From: Candidatus Cloacimonadota bacterium
GTDB lineage: Bacteria; Cloacimonadota; Cloacimonadia; Cloacimonadales; WRIO01
Assembly: GCA_009782695.1 (NCBI GenBank)
Contig: WRIO01000032.1
Location: forward strand, 1-8,506
Length of the DNA: 8,506 bases
Direction of reading: 5' to 3'
In this document: positions 5,972-8,506 of the stretch, in pieces
Position numbering within the stretch: position 1 is the stretch's first letter
Layout of the letters: each line of letters begins with the position of its first letter
Program-made: the position numbers and the translations under genes
The notes under the pieces: generated by a model
The model's database searches: none
Told to the model about the DNA's origin: nothing
What the model saw: only the letters and a program-made list of their open reading frames with translations

Positions 5972-5993
5972 GGAACGATGTGGGCATCGTTCC
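5972..5993 (-). repeat. REP-like perfect stem-loop between transposase and ATPase genes
   Basis: GGAACGATG (5972-5980) and CATCGTTCC (5985-5993) form a perfect 9-bp stem with a 4-nt loop. On the minus strand the stem is preceded by ATGTAGG and followed by CG/GC and CAAAA. The element inside the transposase gene has the same ATGTAGG tag, a hairpin, CCCG and then CAAAA, suggesting a shared REP-like family with a GTAG-type tag. No U-run follows on the minus strand, so it is not a typical terminator. It could still dampen ATPase expression or protect the mRNA. Confidence 0.65.
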
Positions 5994-6013
5994 CTACATT
6001 TTTATATTTCATT

Positions 6014-8313
6014 TTACTCACCAAACATACCTGCGATATCCTCTTTGATAGAATCCATCAGCTCTTTATTTTCATCGCTTTCTTCGTTTGTTGTGGAGAG
6101 TGTCCCACTCTCCACTGTGGATATCGAGATGCTGTCCACTACATTGGTATCTTCTTCACCTACTATACTATCCAATGCATCATCAAAGCTCAGATATTTT
6201 ATATCGGTTTCTGCTTCTTTGGTATTGGAGGGTGGAAGTAATTCTGTGCTTATCACCTTCAGCATTTTCTCTATTTTCTGTGCTTTTGGCAAATCACATA
6301 AGGATAGATAGCAGAGTTGACCTACTTTGGCTCGCCTATGATTTTCTATCATCTCTTTTAGTGTATCACCACTCTGTAGTCCTGGATTGATAGCAATAGC
6401 AGGTTCATCATTGATTTGACCTCTCTCATTGCAGATGGTGAGTTCCTTAAGATTGCTTTCATCATAATAAATTCCTATCTTCTTACCAATCATACTTGCG
6501 AAGATTGGATGCCAGTAGAGGATACCATTCTTCTCAATCATACTTCTCTGGACTACTCTCATTTCGATATATGGGTATTTCATTTTGGTAATTAACTCTA
6601 TCTTGTTGGGAATAATATGCTCCACCTGATTATATACTTCTATTGGTGATAATAGTTTTCCATCTATCGTAGTGAGTGATTTTCGAGGCTTGCTATTGTA
6701 ATATCTTACAAACATATCTAATTTGTCGCAGAAGTTATTCCAGGTAGGAAATAAGTCTGCGTGCTTTCTTACAAGTACCTTATTTTCGTAATTCTTTAAT
6801 ATATCTGGTCTATTTTCAATCGTATTCCCACACCAGCTTTGGAAGTGTTTTTCAAAGGGACTGAAAGCATAATTCCAGAAGGCTTCGATGCTTTTACTTT
6901 CAGGATTGCCTGGTATAGTGAAGTGGTATTCAAGTCCTATGTTTCTATATAGTCCCATATCACCTCTTTCTATCATTCTCTTGGCTATCTTCTCGTCTTT
7001 AGAGAGTTTCTTCTTACCTTTGATGTTCTTGTAATATTCCATTGGTGAGTATTCAACATTCTTATATGAACCTGCATTATCGACTCTGATGCTTTTGGGA
7101 AGTCCGTAAGTCAGGATAGCATCCATCAGAGCATTGCGAGTAGCTCCTTTATTCTCATTCAAGCATACTCGATAACCTACTATCAAACCAGTTGATACAT
7201 CCCACCAGAAAATCACTACAGGTCGAACCAAATAGCGTTTATTGATTTTATAGTGGCAATAGAATGGACTTTTGACGGGACACTTCGTGTCTACACCTAC
7301 ATGTGGGTCACGGCAGGCAAGGAGGCTACATTACATTTATGTCCATCACTTTCCCATAGTTCACCAGGCAAGATATCGTTTATTCTGACATTATGTAGTT
7401 TTACTTTATTTCTTATAGCAGATTTACCTTGACTTCGAGCCATTGTATTAGTATCATTTTTGAATTCTGCGACCATTAATTGTATTGATCGCTTGGATAT
7501 ATCAAGTTCCTTGTCCTCAAATTCGAGTTGATCGTTAATATAGTTGTATATCCATTCGGGAGATAAATCTCTTGGATCAGCTGATAAGTCTTTAATCATT
7601 TTTCTAATGAATGGTTCAATCTTGCTTGGTCGACCACAATGTCGGTATGCTTCCAATAAACTCACAGGACTATCAATATCATCGCTGGCTTTTACCATAC
7701 ATTCCCACTTTATGAGAGTTTGAATTGCGAGTTTGTTAATATTCAATTTATTGAGTGCATTCCTACAAAAGTCACCTTTATTGAGCTTTTTCACAAAGTT
7801 CGCTCCGCTTACAGCTAATATGACGCCTTTTGCTTTCATTTCCTTTCGATAATCCATAAAGCACTTGGTTATCTCAAACTTGGCAATGGCTCGTTCTCTG
7901 TCCTGTTTGCGAGCGTTCTTCCAATCTGTATTATCGATGATACCATATTTATTAATGTTGGGTAATTGCGAATTTACTTCCGTAGATGGCAAAATCTTTA
8001 CATTATTTTCAGTTTTCTGATGGTTTAGGAACACCTGTTGCAAGTCATCAGTGATTACTACTTCATCATCATTCGAGATACTCTCCTCATTGATAATGAT
8101 TTCCACTTGTTTTGGTAGCATTGATGATGTATCAGCAGACTTCTCTACAGGTTTTTCTACATTCGTTGCCTCTATCCATATAAAGAGATTATTATTGCCT
8201 TTGCCATCGATTTTCATCAGTTTTGCTGTCAATTCCTCTGATTTGACCTTCCTTCTGAGAGTCCTCAGAGAGATGTTCAGCTTTTGGAGTACCTCTGGTA
8301 TTGGCGTCCACAT
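6014..8313 (-). pseudogene. Mu-like DDE transposase (MuA type), interrupted by a 53-bp insertion
   Basis: The ATG at 8313 has AGGAGG (8325-8320) 6 nt upstream. Residues 1-28 ('TPIPEVLQKLNISLRTLRRK') are a MuA-like N-terminal DNA-binding HTH. The catalytic core has D323 in 'ELWESDGH' (7347-7345), then after the insertion the second D in 'SIRVDNAGSYKN' (7081-7079) and E in 'PESKSIEAFW' (6886-6884). A beta-barrel-like region ('NGILYWHPIFASMIGKKIGI') and an acidic C-terminus follow. The frame ends in TAG at 7297 and resumes in the -1 frame. Deleting 7275-7327 (53 bp) gives 'DGHKCNVKSPFYCHY...RYLVRPVVIFWW', one uninterrupted 748-residue protein of normal Mu-like size. As read, the product lacks two catalytic residues and is inactive. 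Confidence 0.88.
7275..7327 (-). repeat. 53-bp REP-like palindromic insertion in the transposase gene
   Basis: This block is clearly GC-richer than its surroundings and contains a hairpin with arms GACAC (7279-7283) and GTGTC (7287-7291), plus a near-palindrome CCTACATGTGGG (7296-7307). On the minus strand it reads ATGTAGG, hairpin, CCCG, like the stem-loop at 5972-5993. It sits between AATGT and CAAAAGT of the transposase gene with GT at both junctions, so the boundary can slide by 2 nt (7275-7329). Length 53 shifts the frame by -1 and also introduces TAG codons. Its removal rebuilds a conserved protein segment, which is the main evidence for insertion. Confidence 0.72.
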
Positions 8314-8329
8314 ATCTATCCTCCTATCG

Positions 8330-8369
8330 AGTGTTATTTGGCTTTCATAGCCTTGTTTGTCTTAACACT
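8330..8369 (-). promoter_or_regulatory. Nested palindrome in the transposase leader, possible operator
   Basis: Outer arms AGTGTTA (8330-8336) and TAACACT (8363-8369) enclose inner arms GGCT (8340-8343) and AGCC (8349-8352). The structure lies 17 nt upstream of the transposase ATG, just before the AGGAGG site, and next to a TATATA (-10-like, 8375-8370) on the minus strand with no convincing -35. It could be a repressor operator, for instance for the winged-helix protein, or a 5' leader hairpin controlling translation. Function is inferred. Confidence 0.4.
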
Positions 8370-8444
8370 ATATATTGGATAAGATACATTCTTTCTGCTA
8401 TTTATCTGATATTTCTTTTTATTTGTTTTAAAGGTAAATCAATT

Positions 8445-8506
8445 ATGTTAAAATGGAAGAATGGCTTTTTGAAAATGTCTCGATTTTCGCATTTTTTATC
8501 ACTTTT
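8445..8506 (+). other. Possible start of a plus-strand gene running off the window
   Basis: Two overlapping frames stay open to the window edge: ATG at 8445 (MLKWKNGFLKM...) and ATG at 8453 (MEEWLFENVSIFAFFITF, hydrophobic, membrane-segment-like). AAAGG lies about 10 nt before the first ATG. Twenty codons are too few to establish a gene. The rest of 8314-8506 holds only the transposase leader palindrome; no other gene is visible. Confidence 0.2.

Larger units (their letters stand above)
4906..8313 (-). mobile_element. Mu-like transposition operon (transposase, AAA+ ATPase, winged-helix protein), inactivated
   Basis: Three minus-strand genes in the order MuA-type transposase, MuB-type ATPase and small DNA-binding protein form the core of a Mu-like transposable element or phage. 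The spacing is tight: about 69 bp between the first two (holding a hairpin) and 1 nt between the last two. No head, tail or lysis genes are present, so this is either a minimal transposon or a prophage remnant. Terminal inverted repeats were not identified, so the outer limits given are just the outermost genes. The transposase frame is broken by a short inserted palindromic repeat. Confidence 0.75.

Noticed and set aside
5865..6390. Plus-strand open frames opposite the ATPase and transposase genes
   Set aside because: They are antisense shadows of well-supported minus-strand genes, have no ribosome sites or recognisable domains, and are low in complexity (Phe/Ser-rich).
7297..7333. Programmed -1 frameshift in the transposase
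   Set aside because: No slippery heptamer exists in the overlap, and a 53-bp insertion explains both the shift and the extra foreign-looking residues.

Overview
The window is AT-rich bacterial DNA. Several genes have good Shine-Dalgarno sites (AAGGA or AGGAG, 5-7 nt before ATG), and TTGACA-type promoters can be seen, so it is a bacterium with ordinary sigma70-like signals. I cannot assign a phylum from sequence alone. The mix of toxin-antitoxin (TA) genes, gene remnants, dispersed repeats and a decayed Mu-like element marks an accessory region with heavy turnover.

Bases 1-1760 form a decayed defence/TA island. Two copies of a ~132-bp hairpin-bearing repeat (14-145 and 732-864) flank an intact MNT nucleotidyltransferase antitoxin gene whose HEPN toxin partner is cut off by the first copy. 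The second copy abuts a 45-codon remnant of a DUF1016/YhcG-type PDDEXK nuclease gene. Next comes an intact VapBC-like operon on the minus strand, with a PIN toxin and an antitoxin that looks chimeric. A 35-bp version of the repeat, with its two ends joined and the centre missing, lies just upstream of rtcB.

Bases 1812-4071 hold a compact plus-strand operon: an RtcB-type RNA ligase with all recognisable catalytic residues, a RimJ/RimL-like GNAT acetyltransferase and a small P-loop kinase-like protein. It is divergent from vapBC, so an RNA-repair enzyme sits beside a predicted RNA-cutting toxin. A functional link is only a hypothesis.

Bases 4064-4782 (minus) are a DUF5131 (Gp37/Gp68-type, three-cysteine) gene with two lesions: a -1 frameshift at an A6 tract that also happens to be a canonical slippery heptamer, and an in-frame TAG near the C-terminus.

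Bases 4906-8313 (minus) are a Mu-like transposition operon: MuA-type DDE transposase, MuB-type AAA+ ATPase and a small winged-helix protein. The transposase is interrupted by a 53-bp GC-richer palindromic element. Removing exactly those 53 bp restores one 748-residue frame through the catalytic domain, and 53 is not a multiple of 3, which fully accounts for the frameshift. A second hairpin, between the transposase and ATPase genes, shares the same ATGTAGG tag and similar edges, pointing to a REP-like family. The transposon ends were not convincingly located. The last 193 bp hold a transposase leader palindrome and perhaps the start of a plus-strand gene.
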